A DNA stretch of 7,092 bases from JAMIFN01 sp964608575. Lineage in GTDB: Bacteria > Pseudomonadota > Gammaproteobacteria > Burkholderiales > Burkholderiaceae_C. Positions 1 to 5,838 of the stretch are shown here, piece after piece. The notes under the pieces are model-generated. The model ran no database searches and was not told the origin of the DNA. It was given only the letters and a program-made list of their open reading frames with translations. The stretch covers positions 1 through 7,092 of the forward strand of contig CAZSPW010000090.1 in the NCBI GenBank assembly GCA_964608575.1, in the 5' to 3' direction. Made by a program: the position numbers and the translations under genes. Positions within the stretch are counted from its first letter, which is position 1. Each line of letters opens with the position of its first letter.

Positions 1-1311
1 CAGTTCACAGCCTTTGGTCGTCACTGCCGCATCGTCTTCAATGCGGATGCCGATATGGTGCAGCTCGGCGGGCACTTCGGCGCTAGGGCGCAGATACAAA
101 CCAGGCTCTATGGTCAGCACCATGCCGGGCTGCAAGATGCGGCTGGCGCCATCGGCTTCCACATAGCTGCCAGCATCATGCACATCCAGCCCCAGCCAGT
201 GGCTGGTGCGGTGCATGTAATAGGGCGCGTAGGCTTTGTTGGCAATAGCGTCTTGCACGCTGCCATGCTGCTCAGCCTGCAAAATGTTCAAATCAAACAA
301 GCCTTGCACCAAAACCGCCAGCGCGGCTTGGTGCACGCTGTCAAAACTTGCGCCCGGGCGCGTGGCGGCAATAGCGGCCTCTTGCGCGGCCAAGACAATT
401 TCATAGACGGCTTTTTGTGCAGGGCTAAAACGCCCATCTGCAGGAAAGGTGCGGGTGATGTCGCTGGCGTAGTTCTGCCATTCGCAGGCGGCGTCTATCA
501 ACACCAGTTCGCCCGCCCGCAAAGGTGCATTGCCGGCGCGGTAATGCAGCACGCAGGCGTTGGCGCCTGCGGCCACGATGCTGGTGTAGGCGGGGGCGGC
601 GCTGCCAGCCTGCCTAAAGCTGTGTAGCAGCTGGGCTTCTAGGTGAAATTCGCGCGCATCTTCGCCTGCCCGCAACATCCGAGCAGAGGTCTGCATGGCG
701 CGTATATGAGCAGCGGCGCTGATCGCGCCCGCGTGGCGCATCAGGCCAATTTCCACCACATCCTTTTGCAAACGCAATTCATCTAAAACGGCAGTGACAT
801 CGTGCAAGGCCTGGGGGCAACGCACACCGCTGCGCGCTTGGGCGCGCACAGCGGACAGCCACTGCTCAATTTGCGCGGGCAGCTGTGCGTGCGTAGCAAA
901 GGGGTAATACAGTGCGTTGCGATTGGCCAGCAGTTCTGGCATTTTTTTATCCAGCTCCTCCACACTAAAGGCTGCATCCACACCCAGCGCGGCGGGGGCG
1001 GTTTCTGGCCCTAGGCGGTAGCCATCCCAAATTTCTCGCGCTAAATCTTTAGGTTGGCACAGCAGAGTGCTGCGCCCCGTGCCGCCTTCCAAAACCAGCC
1101 ACGCATTCGGCTCTTCAAAGCCAGTGAGGTAATAAAAATAGCTGTCAGCGCGATAGGGAAAATGCGCATCGCGGTTGCGTATCTGCTCGGGCGCGGTGGG
1201 GATAATAGCGATGCTGCCTGCACCCATTTTTTGCGCCAAGGTCAAGCGCCTTTGCGCATAAAGACTCGCGGCAATATTGGGGGTGGGGATGTGGGGGTCA
1301 AGAAAAGCCAT
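1..1311 (-). CDS. pepP: Xaa-Pro aminopeptidase (aminopeptidase P), C-terminus cut by window edge
   Basis: Cytosolic metallopeptidase that removes an N-terminal residue preceding proline. The 437 visible codons read without interruption from ATG at 1311; the family is about 440 residues, so only the last few to about 20 residues are missing. An N-terminal AMP_N-type domain (roughly residues 1-170, with GFEEPNAWLVL near residue 60) precedes the pita-bread M24B catalytic domain. All five expected dinuclear metal ligands are visible: D273 (LIDA), D284 (SDITRTFP), H371 (HWLGLDVHD, which also holds the second active-site His), E402 (TIEPGLYL) and E425 (RIEDD). An in-frame TGA lies eight codons upstream with no ATG, GTG or TTG between, so the start is secure although no Shine-Dalgarno is evident. 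It diverges from the small secreted-protein gene at 1375. In many Proteobacteria pepP is followed by ubiH; that neighbour would lie outside the window. Family assignment is very secure. Confidence 0.96.
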   Translation of the reverse strand, partial: MAFLDPHIPTPNIAASLYAQRRLTLAQKMGAGSIAIIPTAPEQIRNRDAHFPYRADSYFYYLTGFEEPNAWLVLEGGTGRSTLLCQPKDLAREIWDGYRLGPETAPAALGVDAAFSVEELDKKMPELLANRNALYYPFATHAQLPAQIEQWLSAVRAQARSGVRCPQALHDVTAVLDELRLQKDVVEIGLMRHAGAISAAAHIRAMQTSARMLRAGEDAREFHLEAQLLHSFRQAGSAAPAYTSIVAAGANACVLHYRAGNAPLRAGELVLIDAACEWQNYASDITRTFPADGRFSPAQKAVYEIVLAAQEAAIAATRPGASFDSVHQAALAVLVQGLFDLNILQAEQHGSVQDAIANKAYAPYYMHRTSHWLGLDVHDAGSYVEADGASRILQPGMVLTIEPGLYLRPSAEVPAELHHIGIRIEDDAAVTTKGCEL

Positions 1312-1374
1312 ACCAGCATTATCAAACGGGTATCAATAAATTTCGGCATAATGATCAGCATAAGGAGTAAAACC
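1312..1374 (+). promoter_or_regulatory. Divergent intergenic region with a strong ribosome binding site and a candidate -10 box
   Basis: This 63-bp gap must hold the 5' signals of both pepP (minus) and the plus-strand gene at 1375. AAGGAG at 1362-1367 is a near-perfect Shine-Dalgarno, seven bases before ATG 1375, and it decides that start. CATAAT at 1347-1352 matches the sigma-70 -10 consensus at five of six positions and would give a very short leader, but no good -35 is visible at the right distance. No convincing promoter is seen for pepP. The ribosome binding site is certain; the promoter is tentative. Confidence 0.45.
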
Positions 1375-1668
1375 ATGAAAAACACTCAGACTATTACTGC
1401 CCGCCCCCAACCATTTTGGGCACAGAAAAAATTTTGGCTCAGCGCCAGTTTATTGGCTTTGGGCATGGCCTATGCCGCCAGTCAGGCACACGCCGCTATT
1501 GAAGTGGCCAAAATCGATGACGATGAACTCAGCTGCGAGCAAATCGCCGCTGAAGTCAAAAAAATGGAAAGCATTGCCGCCAGCGGTAGCGCCGATGCCA
1601 AAGCCGCTGCACAGCGCAAAGAGCGCCTAGAAGCCTTGGCCAAAGCGACCAAGTGCAAACTGAAGTAA
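1375..1668 (+). CDS. Small secreted two-cysteine protein, function unknown (paralogue of the next gene)
   Basis: A 97-residue protein that I do not recognise. The start is set by the AAGGAG site at 1362-1367. Residues 1-40 form a Sec signal peptide: a basic n-region (RPQPFWAQKK), a hydrophobic stretch from about 21 to 36, and an AHA|A signal peptidase I site after residue 40. The mature part is only about 57 residues, charged and probably helical. It carries DDDELSC (Cys54), IAASGSA (67-73), QRKERLEAL (80-88) and the C-terminal KCKLK (Cys94). These landmarks recur in the same order in the following gene, so the two are tandem paralogues. Two cysteines in an exported protein suggest a disulfide closing a helical hairpin in the periplasm or outside the cell (inference). 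There is no lipobox, because the cysteines are not at the cleavage site. The frame is open upstream to about 1054, but that extension lies antisense inside pepP and would bury the signal peptide. Confidence 0.85.
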   Translation: MKNTQTITARPQPFWAQKKFWLSASLLALGMAYAASQAHAAIEVAKIDDDELSCEQIAAEVKKMESIAASGSADAKAAAQRKERLEALAKATKCKLK

Positions 1669-1689
1669 GACCACAATGGGATCGTCAAG

Positions 1690-1704
1690 CCCCTAAATAA
1701 GGGG
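1690..1704 (+). other. Short hairpin between the two secreted-protein genes
   Basis: CCCCT (1690-1694) can pair with AGGGG (1700-1704) around the loop AAATA, 22 bases after the first gene's stop. There is no following T-run, so it is not a standard intrinsic terminator. It could be a 3'-end stabiliser or an attenuating stem, or it could be chance. The rest of 1669-1799 shows TATAAG at 1726-1731 as a possible -10 without a convincing -35. Confidence 0.2.
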
Positions 1705-1799
1705 TGTCGCCACAGCGTCAGCATTTATAAGAAAAAGATGCTTGCTGCGAGCAGTGAGGCTGTAGAAAATCAGACTTTTAATTCATGGAACTGGTGTTT

Positions 1800-2300
1800 A
1801 TGCGTTTTTCTTTTGCTTTTACAAGTGCTGTCTTGGCTGTGCTGTCATTCAGCGCCCATGCAGCCATACCCGTTGTTGAACAATTAGGCGATGATGAGCT
1901 AAGCTGCCAAGAACTGTACGATCAGGTCAAGACCTTAGACATCACCATCGCCAGTGGCGCAAGCGCAAATAGTGCATCACAGGCGCAAGCGCAAGCGGCT
2001 GCACAAGCCGCAGCGGCAGCAAATGCGCAAATTCAAGCACAAAACGCCCAAGCAGCAGCTCAAGTAGCACAGCAGGCTGCTATTCAGGCTGGCTCACGCT
2101 CTGGCTTTGCTCTAGGTGGTTTGTTTGGCTCCATTGCTGCAGCCGTTAGTAACCAACAAGCGGCTAAGGCGGTACAAACTTCCGCCGCAACGCCTGTCGT
2201 GGCTTCAGCCGAAGAGGTGAGTGCCGCAGGACAGCGCAAAACACATTTAACTCGGCTGTTTAAACAGCAAAAATGCAAAGTCAAAGATTTGGTGAAGTAA
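1800..2300 (+). CDS. Secreted two-cysteine protein with an Ala/Gln-rich insert, function unknown
   Basis: Unrecognised protein of 166 residues from ATG 1800, or 171 from ATG 1785. I prefer 1800: it gives a compact signal peptide (residues 1-21, Arg2, hydrophobic core, SAHA|A site) and has GGAA nine bases upstream, whereas 1785 adds MELVF with an acidic residue and no visible ribosome binding site. The mature N-terminus AIPVVEQLGDDELSC (Cys36) and the tail QRKTHLTRLFKQQKCKVK (Cys159) match the preceding gene, so the two are paralogues. Between these conserved ends lies an insert absent from the shorter copy: an Ala/Gln-rich segment (about 58-97, mainly A, Q and N), then a Gly-rich patch (GSRSGFALGGLFG, 98-110) and an Ala/Val-rich stretch to about 137. 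The insert may be a helical or surface-adhesive spacer (inference). The gene ends in the bidirectional terminator near 2350. The 131-bp gap after the first gene allows either co-transcription or its own promoter. Confidence 0.85.
   Translation: MRFSFAFTSAVLAVLSFSAHAAIPVVEQLGDDELSCQELYDQVKTLDITIASGASANSASQAQAQAAAQAAAAANAQIQAQNAQAAAQVAQQAAIQAGSRSGFALGGLFGSIAAAVSNQQAAKAVQTSAATPVVASAEEVSAAGQRKTHLTRLFKQQKCKVKDLVK
1956..1994 (+). repeat. 13-bp direct repeat inside the Ala/Gln-rich coding insert, read in two frames
   Basis: GGCGCAAGCGCAA occurs at 1956-1968 and again at 1982-1994. The 26-bp period is not a multiple of three, so the first copy is read as Gly-Ala-Ser-Ala and the second as Ala-Gln-Ala-Gln. 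Further GC(A/G)/CAA-rich units follow to about 2090. This is consistent with growth of the insert by slippage or short duplication at DNA level. Confidence 0.7.
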
Positions 2301-2346
2301 TAGCCTCGCAGCCTCACTAAAGCTATTTCTATTACTATTGTGCTAT

Positions 2347-2384
2347 TGCATTAAAAAGCAGCCTAGGCTGCTTTTTTTAATGCA
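2347..2384. terminator. Bidirectional intrinsic terminator between convergent genes
   Basis: The core is the perfect palindrome GCAGCCTAGGCTGC (2358-2371), flanked by A5 on the left (2353-2357) and T7 on the right (2372-2378). The arms continue outward as TGCATT (2347-2352) and AATGCA (2379-2384). It therefore works as a strong stem with a U-tract on either strand, serving the secreted-protein gene on plus and gshB on minus. The gshB stop codon (2377-2379) and its last Leu-His codons form part of the outer arm. Confidence 0.9.
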
Positions 2385-3345
2385 GAGTCAGCGCATCCAT
2401 CATCAGCGCCGCCACATTCAATCCGGTTTGCTGACTGATTTCAACAAAACAAGTCGGGCTGGTGACATTGATTTCGGTCAGCATGCCACCTATCATGTCT
2501 AGCCCCACCAAGTGCAGCCCTCGGGCGTAGAGGATGGGGGCAAGGTATTCGGCTACTTCACGCTCACGCACGCTTAATTCCATCGCTACACCGCGCCCGC
2601 CCGCAGCCAAATTACCGCGCACTTCACCATCTTGCGGAATACGCGCCAAGGCATAGGGTACAACTTGCCCACCTATCAGCAGCACGCGCTTATCGCCTTC
2701 AGCTATAGCGGGCAAATAGCGTTGCGCCATGATAGTTTGCGTGCCGTTATGGCTAAGCTGCTCAATCACGCTGCCTAAATTCAGGCCATCAGCGCCCACG
2801 CGGAAGATGCCTGCGCCGCCCATGCCGTCCAGCGGCTTGAAAATCACATCGCGGTGCTGGGCGTGAAAGTCGCGTAGCGCCTGCATATCCCGCGCCACCA
2901 AGGTGGGTGCGGCAAATTGCGCAAATTCCATCAAGGCCAGTTTTTCTGAATGATCGCGCAGGGCTTGCGGGCTGTTCAACACGCGCGCGCCTTCGCGTTC
3001 GGCCTGTTGCAGCAGGTGCGTGGCGTATAGGTATTCGGCATCAAAGGGGGGATCTTTGCGCATCAAGACTGCATCAAAGTCTTTTAATGCGATTCGGGCT
3101 TTATTTTTAATGGTAAACCAAGGGTTTTTCCTCGTCAATTCTGCCTGAGCAGCTATTGAATCAGGAGTTATGGAAATCGTTTTGCACTGTGCGCTGACGC
3201 CTATGCTAGCTTGCCAATGGATATCGTGCAGCTCGCAAGCGGCGATGCTCCAGCCTCGGCTTTGCGCTTCTTGCATCATGGCGTAAGTCGAGTCTTTGTA
3301 GATTTTGAAATCTTCCAGGGGGTCGGCAATAAAAAGCAGTTTCAT
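2377..3345 (-). CDS. gshB: Glutathione synthetase
   Basis: ATP-dependent ligase that joins gamma-glutamylcysteine and glycine, the second and last step of cytosolic glutathione synthesis. Its 322 residues compare with about 316 in the Escherichia coli enzyme. An N-terminal substrate domain (MKLLFIADPLEDFKIYKDST at 1-20, MRKDPPFD at 95-102, NSPQALRDHSEKL at 124-136) precedes the ATP-grasp domain: Lys170 in FKPLDGMGGAGIF, EGDKR at 216-220, RGNLAAGGRG at 243-252 and the Mg/substrate motif TEINVTSPTC at 290-299. No key motif is missing. The likely ribosome binding site is AAGGA (complement of 3358-3362), 12 bases from the ATG, slightly long. It lies downstream of dmpG in the same orientation, but an intrinsic terminator separates them and I see no clear promoter, so it may depend on readthrough or on a weak promoter in the 90-bp gap. 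The stop codon lies inside the shared terminator. Confidence 0.97.
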   Translation of the reverse strand: MKLLFIADPLEDFKIYKDSTYAMMQEAQSRGWSIAACELHDIHWQASIGVSAQCKTISITPDSIAAQAELTRKNPWFTIKNKARIALKDFDAVLMRKDPPFDAEYLYATHLLQQAEREGARVLNSPQALRDHSEKLALMEFAQFAAPTLVARDMQALRDFHAQHRDVIFKPLDGMGGAGIFRVGADGLNLGSVIEQLSHNGTQTIMAQRYLPAIAEGDKRVLLIGGQVVPYALARIPQDGEVRGNLAAGGRGVAMELSVREREVAEYLAPILYARGLHLVGLDMIGGMLTEINVTSPTCFVEISQQTGLNVAALMMDALTLH

Positions 3346-3366
3346 GGGAGTGATTATTCCTTAGCC

Positions 3367-3403
3367 AAAGAAAAAGCGCCCTAGCTGCAAGAGCAGGGCG
3401 CTT
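3367..3403 (-). terminator. Intrinsic terminator of the dmpF-dmpG operon
   Basis: Read on minus, AAGCGCCCT (complement of 3395-3403) pairs with AGGGCGCTT (complement of 3374-3382), a 9-bp GC-rich stem. The 12-base interior can form a further GCT/AGC helix. A T-rich tail, TTTTTCTTT, follows at 3375-3367. It begins about 32 bases after the aldolase stop and lies upstream of gshB. Confidence 0.8.
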
Positions 3404-3412
3404 CGTTCGTGG

Positions 3413-3430
3413 CCTACTAAACCTACTAAA
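3413..3430. repeat. Tandem 9-bp repeat just after dmpG
   Basis: CCTACTAAA is present twice head to tail (3413-3421 and 3422-3430), between the dmpG stop codon and its terminator. On minus it reads TTTAGTAGG twice. No function is evident; slippage duplication is the simplest explanation. Confidence 0.75.
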
Positions 3431-3435
3431 GCGAA

Positions 3436-4473
3436 TTAAGCCGCCTTGAGCAAACCGCGCTCACGCGCCATGGTCATGGCGGTGTCGTCGATCAGGTCTT
3501 CCTGGCCGCCAACAAATTTTTTCTCGGCCAGTTTCAGCAAAATGTCGCGGGCAGGTACGCCGTATTTCTTCTCGGCGCGCTTGGCAAACAGTAGGAAAGA
3601 GCCGTAAACGCCAGCATAACCCAGAGTCAAAGCGTCGCGGTCGATGCGGATGGGGAAGTCCATCATGGGGACGACCAAGTCTTCGGCTACATCTTGGATT
3701 TTGAACACATCTACGCCGGTTTCGATGCCGTAACGGGCGCATACAGCGACCATGACTTCCATCGGGGTGTTGCCCGCGCCCGCGCCCAGGCCAGCTGTGG
3801 CGGCATCAATGCGGGTTGCGCCGCATTCAATGGCTTGCAGCGAGTTGGCAATGCCCATGGCCAAATTGTGGTGACTGTGGAAACCCAATTCAGTTTCAGG
3901 TTTCAGCGCTTGGCGTACAGCGTCTAAACGCACTTTCACATCTTCGGGCAGCATATAACCGGCCGAATCGGTGATGTAGATGCAGTTGGCGCCATAGCTT
4001 TCCATCAGTTTGGCCTGTTCCACCAAACCTTCGGGGCTGTTCATATGTGCCATCATCAAAAAGCCGACGGTGTCCATATCCAGCTTGCGCGCCAAATTGA
4101 TGTGCTGTTCGCTCACATCGGCCTCGGTGCAGTGCGTGGCCACGCGGATGGTGTGCACACCCAAATCTTTGGCGCGTTGCAGGTGATCGACGGTGCCGAT
4201 GCCAGGCAATAGCAGTGCCGAGACTTTGGCTTTTTTCATCAAAGGAATGACGGTGCCCAAATACTCTTCATCGCTGTGCGCGGGGAAGCCGTAGTTGAGC
4301 GAAGCGCCACCCAAACCGTCGCCGTGGGTGATCTCGATCAGGGGCATGCCTGCATCATCTAAGCCGCAAGCAATGGCTTTCATATCATCCAAACTGATTT
4401 GGTGCTGTTTGGGGTGCATGCCATCGCGCAAAGTCATGTCATGCAGGGTGATTTTTTTGCCTTTAAGGTTCAT
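3436..4473 (-). CDS. dmpG: 4-hydroxy-2-oxovalerate aldolase (DmpG/MhpE/BphI family)
   Basis: Class II pyruvate aldolase that splits 4-hydroxy-2-oxopentanoate (or longer homologues) into pyruvate and an aldehyde, the last carbon-carbon cleavage of meta-cleavage pathways. The 345 residues equal the usual family length. A HMGL-like TIM barrel starts with HDMTLRDGMHPKQHQ, giving Arg16, Asp17 (metal ligand) and catalytic His20. GFHSHHN supplies metal ligands His199 and His201, and GYAGVYGSF holds the conserved Tyr290; each is one residue before the numbering usual for DmpG/BphI. The C-terminal part (about 290-345) is the helical region that docks onto the dehydrogenase in this family. GGAG at 4481-4484 (minus) is a clear ribosome binding site seven bases from ATG. 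It is the last gene of the operon, 24 bases after the 106-residue gene, and is closed by the terminator at 3367-3403. The natural aldehyde chain length cannot be read from this sequence. Confidence 0.97.
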   Translation of the reverse strand: MNLKGKKITLHDMTLRDGMHPKQHQISLDDMKAIACGLDDAGMPLIEITHGDGLGGASLNYGFPAHSDEEYLGTVIPLMKKAKVSALLLPGIGTVDHLQRAKDLGVHTIRVATHCTEADVSEQHINLARKLDMDTVGFLMMAHMNSPEGLVEQAKLMESYGANCIYITDSAGYMLPEDVKVRLDAVRQALKPETELGFHSHHNLAMGIANSLQAIECGATRIDAATAGLGAGAGNTPMEVMVAVCARYGIETGVDVFKIQDVAEDLVVPMMDFPIRIDRDALTLGYAGVYGSFLLFAKRAEKKYGVPARDILLKLAEKKFVGGQEDLIDDTAMTMARERGLLKAA

Positions 4474-4497
4474 AGTAATACTCCAAATTCGGTTGAT

Positions 4498-4818
4498 TTA
4501 AGACTGAAACACCACCCAAGCAGCTTTTTCGCCAGCGATGATGCCGACATCGGCCTTGAGCTTGAGATTGGCCAGCACCACCAATACCGCATTGCGCACA
4601 AAAGCAGTGACATCACCTGCGTTATAGCCGGTGAATAAGCCCATCACCACGCCTTTTGGCAGGGTGTCTTTCAGCCCTGCACCATTGGTGTGCTGGCGAT
4701 GCAGGCCGGCTTTGGCCATATCGGCGTACACGGCTTCGTATTTGTTTTCGTCCCAGCTTTTGAGAACGAAATGCACTTGCACCAAATAGGGAATGAGTTC
4801 TTGAGCTTGCTCGGCCAT
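4498..4818 (-). CDS. Conserved-looking 106-residue protein of unknown function inside the dmpF-dmpG operon
   Basis: I do not recognise this protein. It has no signal peptide and no clear membrane segment, so it is probably cytosolic. The pattern suggests a small alpha/beta fold: a strand at about 12-20 (LVQVHFVLK), a helix at 25-39, a strand after LPKG (54-62), a helix at 68-84 (DVTAFVRNAVLVVLANL), then strands at 88-95 and 100-105 (AAWVVF). That order resembles a ferredoxin-like fold, but this rests on residue patterns only. It sits 31 bases after dmpF and 24 bases before dmpG, all on one strand, so it is almost certainly co-transcribed with them. Classic dmp, xyl and mhp operons place the two enzymes side by side without such a gene. 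No Shine-Dalgarno precedes ATG 4818, which suggests translational coupling to dmpF or a different start. A role with the aldolase-dehydrogenase complex or its substrate is a guess from position. Confidence 0.8.
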   Translation of the reverse strand: MAEQAQELIPYLVQVHFVLKSWDENKYEAVYADMAKAGLHRQHTNGAGLKDTLPKGVVMGLFTGYNAGDVTAFVRNAVLVVLANLKLKADVGIIAGEKAAWVVFQS

Positions 4819-4849
4819 GGTGGTCGGGTCAGTTGTGAGTCTTGAAAAA

Positions 4850-5767
4850 TTAAGCAGCGACGGTGGGCTTGAGGGTCAAGCGGCCAGCAATCATCTCTTC
4901 GGCAAACATTTCGGCAGTGCGCGCGGCCGCTGCGGTCATGATGTCTAAATTGCCTGCATATTTAGGCAGGTAGTCACCCAAGCCTTCAACTTCCATGTAG
5001 ATAGAAACTTTTTTACCCTCGAATACAGGACCGTTCACCAGTTTGTAGCCAGGCACATACTTTTGCACATCGGCAATCATGTCGTGTACCGATTTGATGA
5101 TGGCGGCTTGATCGGGCTCATCCTCGCACAGGCAGTGAATAGTGTCACGCATCATCAAGGGTGGCTCAGCGGGGTTGATGATGATGATGGCTTTGCCTTG
5201 TTTAGCACCGCCCACGGCTTCCACCGCGCCTGCTGTGGTGCGGGTGAATTCGTCGATGTTTTTGCGTGTGCCAGGCCCTACCGATTTGCTGGAAACCGTG
5301 GCCACAATTTCGCCATAAGCCACAGGCTGCACGCGCGAGACGGCGTTGACCATAGGAATCGTAGCTTGGCCACCGCAGGTGACCATATTCACATTCATCT
5401 CGCCCTTACCCAAATGCTCCATCAAATTCACCGGGGGCACACAGAAGGGGCCAATGGCTGCGGGGGTCAAATCGATCATCAGCACGCCCAGCTCGTTCAA
5501 TTTACGGCTATTTTCGGCATGCACATAAGCACTGGTCGCGTCAAAGGCGATTTGCACGCCATCGGCGATGACATGGGGCAGCAGGCCGTCTACGCCTTCA
5601 GCCGTGGTTTTGATACCCATTTCGCGCGCACGCTTGAGGCCGTCTGAATTCGGGTCGATGCCGACCATCCAAACCGGCTCGAGTACAGGGCTGCGTTGCA
5701 GCTTAGCCAAAAGGTCGGTGCCGATATTGCCAGGACCGATCAAAGCGCATTTAATTTTCTTTGTCAT
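4850..5767 (-). CDS. dmpF: Acetaldehyde dehydrogenase, acylating (DmpF/MhpF/BphJ family)
   Basis: Converts the aldehyde released by the aldolase to its acyl-CoA with NAD and coenzyme A (acetaldehyde to acetyl-CoA in the standard pathway). Its 305 residues fit the family. The N-terminal Rossmann fold shows IGPGNIGTDLL with the GxGxxG signature at 11-16. The catalytic cysteine is Cys131 in NMVTCGGQATIP, followed by the substrate domain containing SSKSVGPGTRKNIDEFT (159-175) and INPAEPPLMMRDTI (197-210). The C-terminal YLPKYAGNLDIMTAAA is also typical. This enzyme normally forms a heterotetramer with the aldolase and receives the aldehyde through an internal channel. It is the first gene of the operon; a purine-rich AGAGAGAGAAA just before ATG 5767 is a weak ribosome binding site. 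The candidate promoter lies about 42-71 bases upstream. Substrate length (acetaldehyde or propanal) cannot be told. Confidence 0.97.
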   Translation of the reverse strand: MTKKIKCALIGPGNIGTDLLAKLQRSPVLEPVWMVGIDPNSDGLKRAREMGIKTTAEGVDGLLPHVIADGVQIAFDATSAYVHAENSRKLNELGVLMIDLTPAAIGPFCVPPVNLMEHLGKGEMNVNMVTCGGQATIPMVNAVSRVQPVAYGEIVATVSSKSVGPGTRKNIDEFTRTTAGAVEAVGGAKQGKAIIIINPAEPPLMMRDTIHCLCEDEPDQAAIIKSVHDMIADVQKYVPGYKLVNGPVFEGKKVSIYMEVEGLGDYLPKYAGNLDIMTAAAARTAEMFAEEMIAGRLTLKPTVAA

Positions 5768-5786
5768 TTTCTCTCTCTTGCCTGCT

Positions 5787-5814
5787 GATAAAAATCTTCA
5801 AGACTTTCATTATC
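5787..5814. promoter_or_regulatory. Imperfect inverted repeat overlapping the candidate -10 box of dmpF
   Basis: TCTTCAAGA (5795-5803) is symmetric about C5799. Its arms extend outward with one mismatch (AAAATCTT against AAGACTTT) and, after a three-base offset, end in GATAA (5787-5791) and TTATC (5810-5814). The right arm covers the candidate -10 box. Candidate operator or leader hairpin; evidence is symmetry and position only. Confidence 0.3.
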
Positions 5815-5838
5815 GCACTTTGCTTTTGGGTTTGCCTA
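5809..5838 (-). promoter_or_regulatory. Candidate sigma-70 promoter for the dmpF operon
   Basis: On minus, GATAAT (complement of 5809-5814) matches the -10 consensus at five of six positions, and TAGGCA (complement of 5833-5838) matches the -35 at four of six, with an 18-base spacer. It is the best promoter-like pair in the 163-bp gap between the acyl-CoA dehydrogenase stop and dmpF, and gives a leader of about 35 bases. Confidence 0.35.

Noticed and set aside
55..627. Plus-strand open frame of 190 codons
   Set aside because: It is antisense to pepP, whose metal ligands and motifs are intact on minus; the predicted protein has no recognisable features.
1054..1374. In-frame extension of the first secreted protein to an upstream ATG (204 residues)
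   Set aside because: The extension lies inside pepP on the other strand, while ATG 1375 has a near-perfect Shine-Dalgarno and starts a proper signal peptide.
1690..1704. Hairpin after the first secreted-protein gene as an intrinsic terminator
   Set aside because: The stem is only five pairs and no T-run follows; kept only as a low-confidence hairpin.
1785..1799. Alternative start of the second secreted protein at 1785
   Set aside because: It adds MELVF ahead of the signal peptide and has no ribosome binding site; ATG 1800 gives a cleaner signal peptide. It is not fully excluded.
2040..2160. Transmembrane segment in the Ala/Gly-rich part of the second secreted protein
   Set aside because: The stretch is interrupted by Ser, Asn and Gln and lacks a continuous hydrophobic core of about 18-20 residues.
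5063..5647. Plus-strand open frame of 194 codons opposite dmpF
   Set aside because: Complement of a clearly functional dehydrogenase gene; its composition (many His, Gly) is typical of a shadow frame.
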